Of a stretch of DNA of 64,000 bases, positions 51,040 through 59,280 are shown piece by piece. Both the position numbers and the translations under genes were made by a program. Every line of letters begins with the position of its first letter. The first letter of the stretch is position 1. The notes under the pieces are model-generated. The model did no database searches, was not told the origin of the DNA, and saw only the letters and a program-made list of their open reading frames with translations. The DNA comes from Bog-756 sp963829235 (GTDB lineage Bacteria > Actinomycetota > Acidimicrobiia > Acidimicrobiales > RAAP-2): assembly GCA_963829235.1 (NCBI GenBank), contig CAWHIF010000004.1, forward strand, positions 372,001 through 436,000, written 5' to 3'.

Positions 51040-52034
51040 GGCTCGAACAGGGGGTGGTCGAGCCCGAGCTCGACAAGGGAGTGATCGGGTTGGACGGGCT
51101 CGGCCACCGCATCCGCCGCGCCGTCGATCTTGAACACAAAGATGTTCCAGTAGGGGGCCAGGTCGCCCGGCTCGATGTCGGCGTACAGCCGCCGCTCGAC
51201 GTCGGGGCAGCGGGTGAATCCCACCAGCTCGAACTGCCGGGTCCACCAGTCGAACGAGGCGATCGTCAGGTGGCCCTCGACCAGTTGGCCCTCGGCGTCC
51301 ACGGCCAGGTCCGGCTCGGGGACCGGCCCGAGGTAGTCGGCACCGAGCCGGCGGTAGTGCTCGACCCGGTCGGGGCGCACCTTGCCCTCGAAGTGCCCGT
51401 CCGGCCCCGACACATTGGGTCCGAAGGAGGGGATGGTGGCGTAGAGGTAGGCGCCGCACACCCGGCGGAGCTCGGTGAGGGCACCCGCCACCCGATCGGG
51501 CGGCAGGTGCTCGAGGATCTCGAGGGCGGTCACCAGCTCGAACGCCCCGTCCGCCCAGGGGAGGCCGGCGAACAGGTTGGCCACCCGGATGTGACCCACC
51601 GCCCCGGGCGTGGCGTGGTCGACGGCGAACCGACTGACGTCGCATCCCTCTGCGTCGATCCCCCGCTCCCGCAGCACCTCGACCAGGAACCCGGTGGCAC
51701 AGCCGACATCGAGGGCATTCGACACCTGGAAGTTCCGCCACAGGAGCCATCCGGCGATGTCGGCATTGGAAGCGATCCGGTCGTAGCGCGCATACCCCGA
51801 TCGTCCGGCACGATCCCCCGAAGCATCACGCCCTTCACCGAAGTAGCTGCCCTGGTAGGTGTCGGCGATGCCCGCCTCCTTGGCCTGGGCGAGCGCCAGG
51901 CCGCGATCGGCGGCCTCGGTCAGTTCGCGTCCGGTGACCGCCATCACCCGACGGCCTCCGGAGTACCGGCTGGCCACGTCGACGAGGGCACGTCGCGCGA
52001 CGTCGATGGCCGGTTTCCATCGGGTGCTCGGCAT
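51036..52034 (-). CDS. SAM-dependent methyltransferase
   Basis: 332 aa class I methyltransferase. Motif I is ALDVGCATGFLVEVLRERG near residue 105, motif II GCDVSRFAVDHA, and the post-I region FELVTALEILEHLPPDR. Substrate unknown; the N-terminal extension (MPSTRWKPAIDVARRALVDVASRYSGG) and SYFGEGRDASGD segment resemble sugar or lipid methyltransferases, but this is not secure. ATG 52034 is used; an open frame runs upstream. Coupled to the enoyl-CoA hydratase. Confidence 0.82.
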   Translation of the reverse strand: MPSTRWKPAIDVARRALVDVASRYSGGRRVMAVTGRELTEAADRGLALAQAKEAGIADTYQGSYFGEGRDASGDRAGRSGYARYDRIASNADIAGWLLWRNFQVSNALDVGCATGFLVEVLRERGIDAEGCDVSRFAVDHATPGAVGHIRVANLFAGLPWADGAFELVTALEILEHLPPDRVAGALTELRRVCGAYLYATIPSFGPNVSGPDGHFEGKVRPDRVEHYRRLGADYLGPVPEPDLAVDAEGQLVEGHLTIASFDWWTRQFELVGFTRCPDVERRLYADIEPGDLAPYWNIFVFKIDGAADAVAEPVQPDHSLVELGLDHPLFEP

Positions 52035-52246
52035 GGATGCGAGATTAGCCGTGGCCGCCCGGACCAACCCTCGGCCGGGCACTGCCATTCCGATCCGCTC
52101 CGGCGGCGGCGGAGCCGGCTGGAATTTCATTAAAATACCACTTTGGGTGTGGAGATCTTCACTCAATGCGGTTAATGTGGAGAGAGAGGTCTCGATCGAA
52201 GGACACAGAGATGGTCAGGAGACGTGGGTCCTCAGGAGGATCGGCA

Positions 52247-53209
52247 ATGGAAAGCCAACGGGCAACGGTGGACCAGACGATGGATCGACTCACGATGCCG
52301 GGCAGCTCTGCCGATCCCGTGGACTACCGGCCCGACCCGACCATGTCACGGCTGTCCACCTCCACACCCGGCGAGGGAACGGGCACCATGAGGCGGGTCG
52401 AACGTTCCGACGAGTCGCCGGCCGCGTCGCTGGTCGGCTCCCTGTCGGTGTTCGCCCTCTCCGACATCCTCTCGATGCTCTCCTCCACCGCCCAGACTGG
52501 CGAGGTCCAGGTGGTCGGCGAGACGGTGGACGGGCGGGTCTGGCTCGACCGGGGCGAGCTCTCGAGCGCCCACGTGGGAACGGCGTCGACCATCGCGGAG
52601 GCCGTCTTCGACCTGGCCTGCCTCACCGAGGGTTGGTTCTACTTCACCTCCGGGCCGACGTCCTCGAACGGCCAGTCACCCGTTCCGGTCGATGTGGTCC
52701 TGAGCGAGGTCGGCCCGCAGGTGGACGAGTGGAGGGCGCTCCAAAAGGCCGTCCCGATCGAAGCTGTCGTCAGCTTGTGCCCGGATCCGCCCGGTGAGGA
52801 TGTCCAGATCCGCAGCGACCAGTGGCGGGTGCTGACCACCATCGGCAACAACGGCAACACGGTCAAGTCGGTCCTCGACAGGATCGGCGGCGATCAGATC
52901 GTCGGCCTCCGCACCCTGCGGGACCTCTACACGGCCCACCTCGTCGAACTGGACGGAGGCCCGACCGTGGACGGGGCACGGTCGTACGGGACCCCCTCGG
53001 GCACTGGTCTGGCCACCGGCCGGGAGGAGTACGGCGCCGCCGACCGGCCGCCGTTCCCGCCCCCACCCGGGGCCGGTTCATCGGCCCCCGACCGTGGCGA
53101 GCCGTTCGGTGGCCTGGCCGAAGTGGCGATGATGCCACCCCCCATCGCCGGGGATCCCTGGGGTCCGAGCACCACGCCGGCCGACGGGGACGACGACGGA
53201 GCGGCCTGA
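52247..53209 (+). CDS. DUF4388-domain protein
   Basis: 320 aa. The core LVGSLSVFALSDILSMLSSTAQTGEVQV and VWLDRGELSSAHVG is the DUF4388 (PATAN-like) fold, usually found in gliding or signalling proteins. The N terminus and the Pro/Gly-rich C terminus are disordered. ATG 52247 follows an AGGAGG site at the right distance; upstream ATGs lack one. The 212-bp gap to the methyltransferase start is A+T-rich for this genome (about 52126-52175), a probable divergent promoter. Confidence 0.75.
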   Translation: MESQRATVDQTMDRLTMPGSSADPVDYRPDPTMSRLSTSTPGEGTGTMRRVERSDESPAASLVGSLSVFALSDILSMLSSTAQTGEVQVVGETVDGRVWLDRGELSSAHVGTASTIAEAVFDLACLTEGWFYFTSGPTSSNGQSPVPVDVVLSEVGPQVDEWRALQKAVPIEAVVSLCPDPPGEDVQIRSDQWRVLTTIGNNGNTVKSVLDRIGGDQIVGLRTLRDLYTAHLVELDGGPTVDGARSYGTPSGTGLATGREEYGAADRPPFPPPPGAGSSAPDRGEPFGGLAEVAMMPPPIAGDPWGPSTTPADGDDDGAA

Positions 53210-53232
53210 ACCGCCGGCCCGGTGCGGCCCGG

Positions 53233-53910
53233 TCAGGTCTCCGTGTTCGGAGTGGTGAACGTGCAGTTGCCTGGTTGATGGCAGTGGTGGTCCACCGCCA
53301 CCGCCACGGCAATGACCAGCGCCGTCGCCAGCACACCGGCGAAGCCGATGATGATGCCGGCCAGGGCCAGGCCCTTCCCCCGCTGGCCGTCACCGGATCG
53401 TTTGATCTGCGAGCGGGCGACGAACCCGAAGATGATGGCCAGCACCCCTCCCAATCCGAACATCCACAGGAGCGAGCACACCAGCGAGGCGATGGCCAGG
53501 CCGTTTGTCCTCGCCGCGGGGACGTAACCGTAGGCGGAGTACCCGGGCTGGTAGCCGTAGCCGTAGCCGTAGCCCGGAGCCACGGGCGGCGGGCCGTAGG
53601 TCGGGGCCGATGGCGATTGGCCGTCACCGGGCGAGAGCGGTGGCGGTCCGTAGGTGGGCGCCGATGACGGGTACCACGCGGCGTCGGAGGGCGAGGAGCC
53701 GGGCCCGCCCGGGAACCCGTCGCCGGGGACCGCCGGGGGGCCGGTCGGGCCGGAAGCCGGATCCACGGTCGGTACAGAACCGGGGGACCCAGTGGGGCCG
53801 GAGGCGGGGTAGGCCGGGGTGGCCGTAAGCGGTCCGGGCACCTGGTCGGGCGAGTACCACTTCCCGTCCGAGGCCAGCCACCAACCCGGTCCTTGCCACA
53901 CGTCGCTCAC
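53233..53910 (-). CDS. DUF2510 / DUF4190 membrane protein
   Basis: 225 aa from GTG 53910 with AGGAGCTCCC upstream. Residues 6-25 (GPGWWLASDGKWYSPDQ) are a DUF2510 motif; a long Pro/Gly/Tyr-rich repeat region follows (PTYGPPP and YGYGYGYQPG); the C-terminal DUF4190 has two helices (LAIASLVCSLLWMFGLGGVLAIIFGFVA and LALAGIIIGFAGVLATALVIAV). Common in actinobacteria, role unknown. It converges on the DUF4388 gene (23 bp). Confidence 0.82.
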   Translation of the reverse strand: MSDVWQGPGWWLASDGKWYSPDQVPGPLTATPAYPASGPTGSPGSVPTVDPASGPTGPPAVPGDGFPGGPGSSPSDAAWYPSSAPTYGPPPLSPGDGQSPSAPTYGPPPVAPGYGYGYGYQPGYSAYGYVPAARTNGLAIASLVCSLLWMFGLGGVLAIIFGFVARSQIKRSGDGQRGKGLALAGIIIGFAGVLATALVIAVAVAVDHHCHQPGNCTFTTPNTET

Positions 53911-53962
53911 GGGAGCTCCTCCGTCGGGTCCTGCGCTCGACGCTACTCGGCCGGTTCGGGAT

Positions 53963-54583
53963 TCAAGAGGACCGGTGGACGCCGCCCAGCCGTGCCGCGA
54001 GGGCCCGGAAGGCACGACCCCGGTGGGAGACCCGGTGCTTCTCCTCTGCGCTCATCTGGGCGAATGTCCGGCCCTCGAAGCCGTCGGGGGCGAAGACCGG
54101 GTCATATCCGAAACCCGATCGGCCCACCGCCTCGGGGGTGATCTCGCCGGTGACCTCGCCGGCCTCCCACACGTCGCCGCCGTCGGGGTAGGCCACCATG
54201 GCCACGCAACGGAACTTCGCACGCCGCTGATCGGGTGAGCCGGCTCCGACCCTGTCCAGCTCGGCGAGCAGCTTGGCCACGTTGTCGGCGTAGGTCGCGT
54301 GCTCACCGGAGTACCGGGACGAGTAGACCCCGGGAGCCCCGCCCAACGCCTCGACCTCGAGTCCGGTGTCGTCGGAGACCGCGGGCAGCCCGGTGGCCTC
54401 GACCAGTGCACGGGCCTTGAGCCTGGCGTTGTCGACCAGTGTGTCGCCGGTCTCTTCGACGTCGGGAACGGACGACGGCCTCGGTAGGAGGACGAGACCC
54501 GGCACGTCGGACAGGATCGCCGAGATCTCAGCGGCCTTGTCGGGGTTGGCGCTGGCCAGCACCAGCCGGAGCCCCCCGGTCAC
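53963..54583 (-). CDS. rdgB: RdgB/HAM1, dITP/XTP pyrophosphatase
   Basis: 206 aa. Motifs: LRLVLASANPDKAAEI at the N terminus, SDDTGLEVEALGGAPGVYSSRYSG, SGFGYDPVFAPDGF and SHRGRAFRAL. It removes non-canonical purine nucleoside triphosphates (ITP, dITP, XTP) by pyrophosphohydrolysis. GTG 54583 overlaps the rph stop by four bases (GTGA). Adjacency to rph is the usual actinobacterial order. Confidence 0.93.
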   Translation of the reverse strand: MTGGLRLVLASANPDKAAEISAILSDVPGLVLLPRPSSVPDVEETGDTLVDNARLKARALVEATGLPAVSDDTGLEVEALGGAPGVYSSRYSGEHATYADNVAKLLAELDRVGAGSPDQRRAKFRCVAMVAYPDGGDVWEAGEVTGEITPEAVGRSGFGYDPVFAPDGFEGRTFAQMSAEEKHRVSHRGRAFRALAARLGGVHRSS

Positions 54584-55344
54584 CGGGGTGCGGGCGGTTC
54601 GGACAGCGATTCGGTCTGCAGATCGAGGAGCTGGGCGATGCCGTGCTCGGCCAGGCTGAGCATCTCGTCGAGCTCCCCCTTGGTGAAGGGCATGCCCTCG
54701 GCGGTTCCCTGAACCTCGATGAACCGGCCCGACGAGGTCATCACCACGTTCATGTCCACCTCGGCCCGGCTGTCCTCCTCGTAGGGCAGGTCGAGCATGC
54801 ACACACCGTCGACGACACCGACCGACACCGCGGCCACCGCCTCCGTCAGCGGATTGGCCCGGAGCGTGCCCTTTTGGACCAGCCGGGTGAACGCGTCGTG
54901 GAGGGCGACGTAGGCGCCGCAGATCGACGCCGTGCGGGTCCCGCCGTCGGCTTGGAGGACATCGCAGTCCACGGTCACCTGGATCTCGCCCAGCGCGACC
55001 ATGTCGCACACCGATCGCAGGGATCGCCCGATCAGGCGCTGGATCTCCTGGGTACGCCCCGACTGCTTTCCCTTGGCCGCTTCACGGGTGACCCGCTCAC
55101 CCGTCGACCCGGGCAGCAGCGAGTACTCCGCGGTGACCCAACCCTTGCCGCTCCCCCGCATCCACGGCGGGACCCGCTCCTCGACCGACGCGGTGCACAG
55201 GACCCGGGTGCGTCCCATCGACACCAGTACCGACCCGGGGGCGAACACGGTGAAATCGCGCTCGAAGGAGGCGGGTCGCAGCTCGTCGGTGGCCCGCCCG
55301 TCAGCCCGTCCGGTGACCCGGCGGGCAATCGTTCCTCCACTCAC
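54580..55344 (-). CDS. rph: RNase PH
   Basis: 254 aa. Family signatures: ASFERDFTVFAPGSVLVSMGRTRVLCTASVEERVPPW, GKGWVTAEYSLLPGST, and VDCDVLQADGGTRTASICGAYVAL. It trims tRNA 3' ends using phosphate. GTG 55344 overlaps the MBL gene stop by four bases and gives the expected N terminus; the open frame continues upstream only in overlap with the MBL gene. Confidence 0.94.
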   Translation of the reverse strand: MSGGTIARRVTGRADGRATDELRPASFERDFTVFAPGSVLVSMGRTRVLCTASVEERVPPWMRGSGKGWVTAEYSLLPGSTGERVTREAAKGKQSGRTQEIQRLIGRSLRSVCDMVALGEIQVTVDCDVLQADGGTRTASICGAYVALHDAFTRLVQKGTLRANPLTEAVAAVSVGVVDGVCMLDLPYEEDSRAEVDMNVVMTSSGRFIEVQGTAEGMPFTKGELDEMLSLAEHGIAQLLDLQTESLSEPPAPR

Positions 55345-56105
55345 AGTACGAATTCCTTTCCGATGACCGCGTGCTCGACGGGACCCCCGAAGGCGGCCTC
55401 GGCCTCCGAGGCGACCGCCGCCTGACCGATGGTCGGCCACCTGTGGGTGATCACCAGGCGCTTGGCGCCGGCCTTCCTGGCCTGGGCACCGGCCTGGCGT
55501 CCACTCATGTGATCGGCGGTCCCTTCGTGCTCGAACGTGTAGGTGGCCTCGGACAGCAACAGGTCGAGGTCGGCCCCGAGCTCGGCCAGCGAGAAGCCGG
55601 GGCCCGTGTCGGCAGAGTACCCCAGCGCCCGGCCACCGCCGTCGACGCGGACGGCCAGGGTCTCGAAGGTGTGGTCCGTCCGGTGGAAGGTGCAGGCCAG
55701 GGCTCCGATGGCCACGGTGTCACCGTCGGTCACCTCGTGCCAGGCGAGGGCCGACGAATCCGACAGCCCGGCCTGCTCGGCCAGGCCGGCCGGGGCATAG
55801 ACGGCGACACCCCGACGGCCGAGGGCGAACTGGGCATGGGTGGCCAGGGCGTAGAGATCGGTCCAGTGGTCGGGATGGTGATGGCTGAGGATGACGGCGT
55901 CGAGTGCTGCCGGGTCGACATGGCGCTGCAGGTTGGCGAAGGTGCCGGGACCGGCATCCATCAGCACGGTGGTCCCTCCCGATACGACCAGATAGCCGCT
56001 GCCGGCGCCGCCCGGGCCGGTCCAGCTTCCGTCGCACCCGACCACGACGAGGGTCAACCCCGAGCGGGTGACGTCGGATCCGGCCGGGTCGCGATCAGGA
56101 GGCAC
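55341..56105 (-). CDS. MBL-fold hydrolase (Rv1339-like)
   Basis: 254 aa metallo-beta-lactamase fold. The metal site SHHHPDHWTDL is complete; further ligands are FHRTDHTFE, SADTGPG and the terminal THRWP. In Mycobacterium the gene at this place (Rv1339) is reported as an atypical cyclic-nucleotide phosphodiesterase, so cAMP hydrolysis is possible here, by position and fold. GTG 56105 has GAGAGG upstream. It sits between cysM (12 bp) and rph (4-nt overlap). Confidence 0.82.
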   Translation of the reverse strand: MPPDRDPAGSDVTRSGLTLVVVGCDGSWTGPGGAGSGYLVVSGGTTVLMDAGPGTFANLQRHVDPAALDAVILSHHHPDHWTDLYALATHAQFALGRRGVAVYAPAGLAEQAGLSDSSALAWHEVTDGDTVAIGALACTFHRTDHTFETLAVRVDGGGRALGYSADTGPGFSLAELGADLDLLLSEATYTFEHEGTADHMSGRQAGAQARKAGAKRLVITHRWPTIGQAAVASEAEAAFGGPVEHAVIGKEFVL

Positions 56106-56117
56106 GGCCGGGACCTC

Positions 56118-57067
56118 TCAGAAGTAGGTGATCTGGCTGGCCCGCTCGGCCACCTCGTCGAGGTCGCCGGTCCACGCGCCGGTCGAGAGGTACTTCCATC
56201 CGCCGTCGGCGGAGACCACCACGATGGTGCCCGATTCGATCGACGCGGCCGTCTTGGCCGCTCCGGCGAGAGCCGCCCCCGATGAGAGGCCGGCAAAGAT
56301 CCCGACCTCGATGAGCCGCCGGGTCCACTCGATCGACTCCTTGGGGCGTACGATCCGCTTGCCGTCGAGCAGCTCGTCGCCGCCGTTGTCGATGAAGATC
56401 GGCGGGATGTACCCGTCGTCGAGGTTCCGCAGGCCGTCGACGAGCTCGCCGGCGGGCGGTTCGACGGCCCAGACCTTGACGTCCGGGTTCTGCTCCTTCA
56501 GGTAGCGGCCGACGCCGAGCAGGGTCCCCGACGTGCCCAGGCCGGCCACGAAGTGGGATGACCTCGGGGCAGTCCCGCCAGATCTCCGGCCCGGTGCCCT
56601 CGTAGTGGGCCTTCGGGTTGGCCGGATTGGCGTACTGGTAGAGGAACGCCCACTCGGGATGCTCGGCGGCCAGGTCCCGCGCCCGGCGCACGGCCCCGTT
56701 GGATCCCTCGGAGCCCGGTGACGGGATGATCTCGGCCCCCCACACCTCGAGGAGCTGGCGGCGCTCGATGGAGACGTTGTCGGCCAGCACCACCTTCAGG
56801 TGGTACCCCTTGACCTTGCAGACCATGGCCATGCCGATGCCGGTATTGCCCGACGACGGCTCGATCAAGCGTCTGGCCGGGTTCGAGGACGCCTTCTTTC
56901 TCCGCCTCCTCGATCATCGACAGTGCGATCCGGTCCTTCACCGAACCGCCGGGGTTCTGCCCCTCGAGCTTGATGAGGAGGCGGACCGCGGGATTCGGGC
57001 TCAGCGGGCTGATATCCACCAGCGGGGTGTTGCCGATCAGGTCCAGGACGGAGCCGAACGAGGTCAT
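56118..57067 (-). pseudogene. cysM: CysM, CysO-dependent cysteine synthase, with two frame shifts
   Basis: PLP-dependent synthase. The first frame, from ATG 57067, reads MTSFGSVLDLIGNTPLVDISPL and KLEGQNPGGSVKDRIALSMI with the PLP lysine in SVKDR. It moves to a second frame at LIEPSSGNTGIG and a third at HFVAGLGTSGTLLG, ending DEVAERASQITYF. Removing single bases near 56869 and 56558 restores one protein of about 315 aa with all motifs. Two single-base insertions in an otherwise perfect housekeeping gene suggest sequence error rather than decay. It accepts O-phosphoserine and CysO-thiocarboxylate. Overlaps cysO by one base (TGATG). Confidence 0.85.
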
Positions 57068-57370
57068 CAGATGGAAGCCGTCACCGTGGGGATCGCCCCT
57101 CCGGCCACCGCCGGCAGGATCGAGATCTCGTCCGAGTCCTTGACCGGGGTGTCGAGCGACGACAGGTAGCGGACGTCGTCGTCGTTGACGTAGACGTTGA
57201 CGAACTTGTGGAGGCTCCCATTGTCGTCGATGACCTGGCCCGACAGACCCGGATAGGAGCCGGCCAGGGCCACGAGGACCTGGCCGACCGTCGATCCCTC
57301 CACGGAGACCGTCTTCGCCCCCCCGGCGTGCGAGCGCAGGATCGGTCGGCAGGTTGACTTGCACGGGCAC
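57067..57370 (-). pseudogene. cysO: CysO, sulfur-carrier protein, with one frame shift
   Basis: ThiS/MoaD-like fold of about 100 aa. GTG 57370 (AGGAG five bases upstream) opens VPVQVNLPT; one extra C at 57343 pushes the rest out of frame, after which it reads ILRSHAGGAKTVSVEGSTVGQ, then HKFVNVYVNDDDVRYLSSL and SILPAVAGG. This matches mycobacterial CysO closely. The active C-terminal GG is followed here by nine more residues (AIPTVTASI), so proteolytic trimming should be needed before thiocarboxylation. Mec, encoded next door, is the likely protease. Confidence 0.85.
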
Positions 57371-57456
57371 GGGCTCTCCTCTGGGTGTTGGTTCCGGCCT
57401 CTGGTGTTGGTTCCGGCCGTCGGCTGGAGCGAAAGTTGACCACTCCGGTGAGGATT

Positions 57457-57864
57457 CTACCTGGGCAGCAACCGGACCGGTTCCTCGGTGATCGTCCCGT
57501 CGACGATCCGGTAGCTCCGCACCACCGGCTGGATGTCCCGGAGGGAGACCAGCACGTAGTGCCACTCGGGGTCCGGTGCCTGGGCCACGTCGGTGGGCGA
57601 GGGGTACGCCTCGGTATGGGTATGGGAGTGGAAGACCCCGATGATCGAGGTCCCCGACGCCTCGGCGTCCCGGTCGGCCCGGAGGTGGTCCTTCGGGTCG
57701 ACGGTGTAGAGCTTGGCCGAAGCGGCCAGATTCCGGGTCGGGTAGCAGGCGACGACCTCCCCGGTCCTCAGCTCTCCGCCGAGCAGACCGCAGGCCTCGT
57801 CGGGCAGCCCGGTCAGGCAGTGGGCCACCATCTGGTCGTGGACCAACTTGGGTAGGGAAAGCAT
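57457..57864 (-). CDS. mec: Mec, JAMM-family CysO-cysteine peptidase
   Basis: 135 aa. The JAMM zinc site is complete: catalytic Glu in DEACGLLGG and HSHTHTEAYPSPTD (HxH-x7-S-x2-D). In Mycobacterium, Mec cleaves cysteine from CysO-cysteine, regenerating the carrier. Gene order mec-cysO-cysM is the same here, supporting the assignment. The 87 bp between mec and cysO contain a doubled GTTGGTTCCGGCC. It is divergent from smpB, start-to-start 57 bp. Confidence 0.9.
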   Translation of the reverse strand: MLSLPKLVHDQMVAHCLTGLPDEACGLLGGELRTGEVVACYPTRNLAASAKLYTVDPKDHLRADRDAEASGTSIIGVFHSHTHTEAYPSPTDVAQAPDPEWHYVLVSLRDIQPVVRSYRIVDGTITEEPVRLLPR

Positions 57865-57921
57865 GGTGATTGCACGCTAGAGGAACGCCGGTCGGGATCG
57901 GGCGACTACCGTCCGATAGGC

Positions 57922-58461
57922 ATGGCAGCGGCGAAGAAGAAGACCAGGACCAGTGGGAGCCAGCCCGGGTCGGCCAAGGATCGAGGGGAGGCCAACCGGG
58001 TGGTGGCCTCCAACCGGCGCGCCCGGCACGACTACGAGATCATCGAGACCGCCGAGTGCGGCATCGTCCTCCAGGGCTCCGAGGTCAAGTCGCTGCGGGC
58101 CGGCCGGATCGCCCTCCAGGACTCCTACGCCCGGATCATCGACGGCGAGATGTGGCTGTTCGGCGTCCACGTGCCGCCCTACGCCCAGGCCAACGGGTTC
58201 GGCGCCCACGAACCGGACCGGCGGCGGAAACTGCTCCTCCACCGCCGCCAGATCGACGAGTGGATGGGGCGGTCCCAGCAGCAGTCGCTGACCATGGTGC
58301 CCCTGTCCATCTACTTCAAGGACGGTCGGGCCAAGGTCGAGCTGGCGCTGGCCCGGGGTCGCAGGCAGTACGACAAGCGCCATGCCATCGCCACCCGGGA
58401 TGCCAGCCGCGAGGCGGCCCGTGAGGCGCGCTCCGCGGCCAGGGGCGCCGCGGGCCGATGA
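57922..58461 (+). CDS. smpB: SmpB, tmRNA-binding protein
   Basis: 179 aa. N-terminal basic tail, then RRARHDYEIIETAECGIVLQGSEVKSLRAGR, the OB-fold core with GEMWLFGVHVPPY and LTMVPLSIYFKDGRAKVELALARGRRQYDKR, and a basic C-terminal tail. It delivers alanyl-tmRNA to stalled ribosomes. The tmRNA gene follows 79 bp downstream on the same strand, the usual arrangement. Confidence 0.95.
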   Translation: MAAAKKKTRTSGSQPGSAKDRGEANRVVASNRRARHDYEIIETAECGIVLQGSEVKSLRAGRIALQDSYARIIDGEMWLFGVHVPPYAQANGFGAHEPDRRRKLLLHRRQIDEWMGRSQQQSLTMVPLSIYFKDGRAKVELALARGRRQYDKRHAIATRDASREAAREARSAARGAAGR

Positions 58462-58540
58462 GGCCGGGACCCGGGCCGACCCGGAGACGGTAGGCTGGAC
58501 GTCTCGGTCGGGCAATCCGCCCGACCGTCTGACAACCCCA

Positions 58541-58888
58541 GGGGGTGACAGGCTTCGACTCTGGTCGTCGATGTAGGAGAAGCGAGCCGTGGTCTCCGGA
58601 GCCACGTTAAAGAGCCGGAACAAAAAATAAACGCCGAGCCTCAGCTCGCGCTCGCAGCCTAGAAACTGCGACGTCCGACCGGTCTCAGTCCCACGGGCCG
58701 GAACCGGGCGCCATCTAGTGGGGCTTACCTGACCGGCTGCGCCGACGGGCCGTCAGGGACAACTCAGTCGGATACGGAACGGCGCTGCCGCCGGTAGCGG
58801 CGCCGATCCCGACAATCCAACACCGGCTGCGCTCGGAGAAGGCCTACTGAGAAGCCGGAGGACGCGGGTTCGATTCCCGCCACCTCCA
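58541..58888 (+). ncRNA. ssrA: tmRNA (ssrA)
   Basis: The 5' GGGGGTGACAGGCTTCGACT and 3' GGGTTCGATTCCCGCCACCTCCA are the conserved tmRNA ends. They pair over seven base pairs with a G-U at position 3, the alanine identity element. The tag frame ends NAEPQLALAA followed by TAG (58630-58662); the resume codon upstream is uncertain, possibly in the A-rich GAACAAAAAATAAACGCC. Encoded 3' CCA is absent. Works with SmpB to rescue stalled ribosomes and tag products for proteolysis. Confidence 0.95.
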
Positions 58889-58890
58889 CG

Positions 58891-58924
58891 ATGCCCTGAC
58901 CTGTTTTCCCGCAGGTCAGGGCAT
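58891..58924 (+). terminator. ssrA terminator hairpin
   Basis: Perfect 13-bp stem ATGCCCTGACCTG / CAGGTCAGGGCAT with loop TTTTCCCG, two bases after the tmRNA 3' end. It also faces the small convergent gene at 58961 and may serve both strands. Confidence 0.85.
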
Positions 58925-58960
58925 TGCTCTCTTCACCGGTCCGGATCCGCTCGATCGGCC

Positions 58961-59113
58961 TCAGCCGGCCCGGCCGATCTTCTCGAACCACCATTCATTC
59001 CCGCAGTCACGGCACTGACGACCCACGAGGCCACGACTGTCCCATTCCTCCAGGTCTCGGAAGATCCAGCGGTGTTCGCCCTCGCTGAAGCAGATCGGAC
59101 ATCTCTCTTGCAT
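58961..59113 (-). CDS. Small zinc-ribbon protein
   Basis: 50 aa from ATG 59113; an ATG at 59185 would add 24 residues. Two knuckles, RCPICFSEGEHRW and RQCRDCGNEWW, are separated by a helix-like segment (IFRDLEEWDSRGLVG), a zinc ribbon. Similar to the 44663-44830 product. No strong ribosome site distinguishes the two starts. Convergent with ssrA. Confidence 0.6.
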   Translation of the reverse strand: MQERCPICFSEGEHRWIFRDLEEWDSRGLVGRQCRDCGNEWWFEKIGRAG

Positions 59114-59280
59114 GGCCAAGACTTGCCCATCTGCTGGCCTCGATAAACCAGACTGGAACGTGTTCCCGTCGATGTCAGCGGTCATCCGGGGCACCGCCCA
59201 CCGGCGGGAGCAGGGCCGGGACACCACCGGCCTCCTGGTGCCGGGGGCGCTGAGCGGTCTCCCCCACCCGGCCCCCGCCC

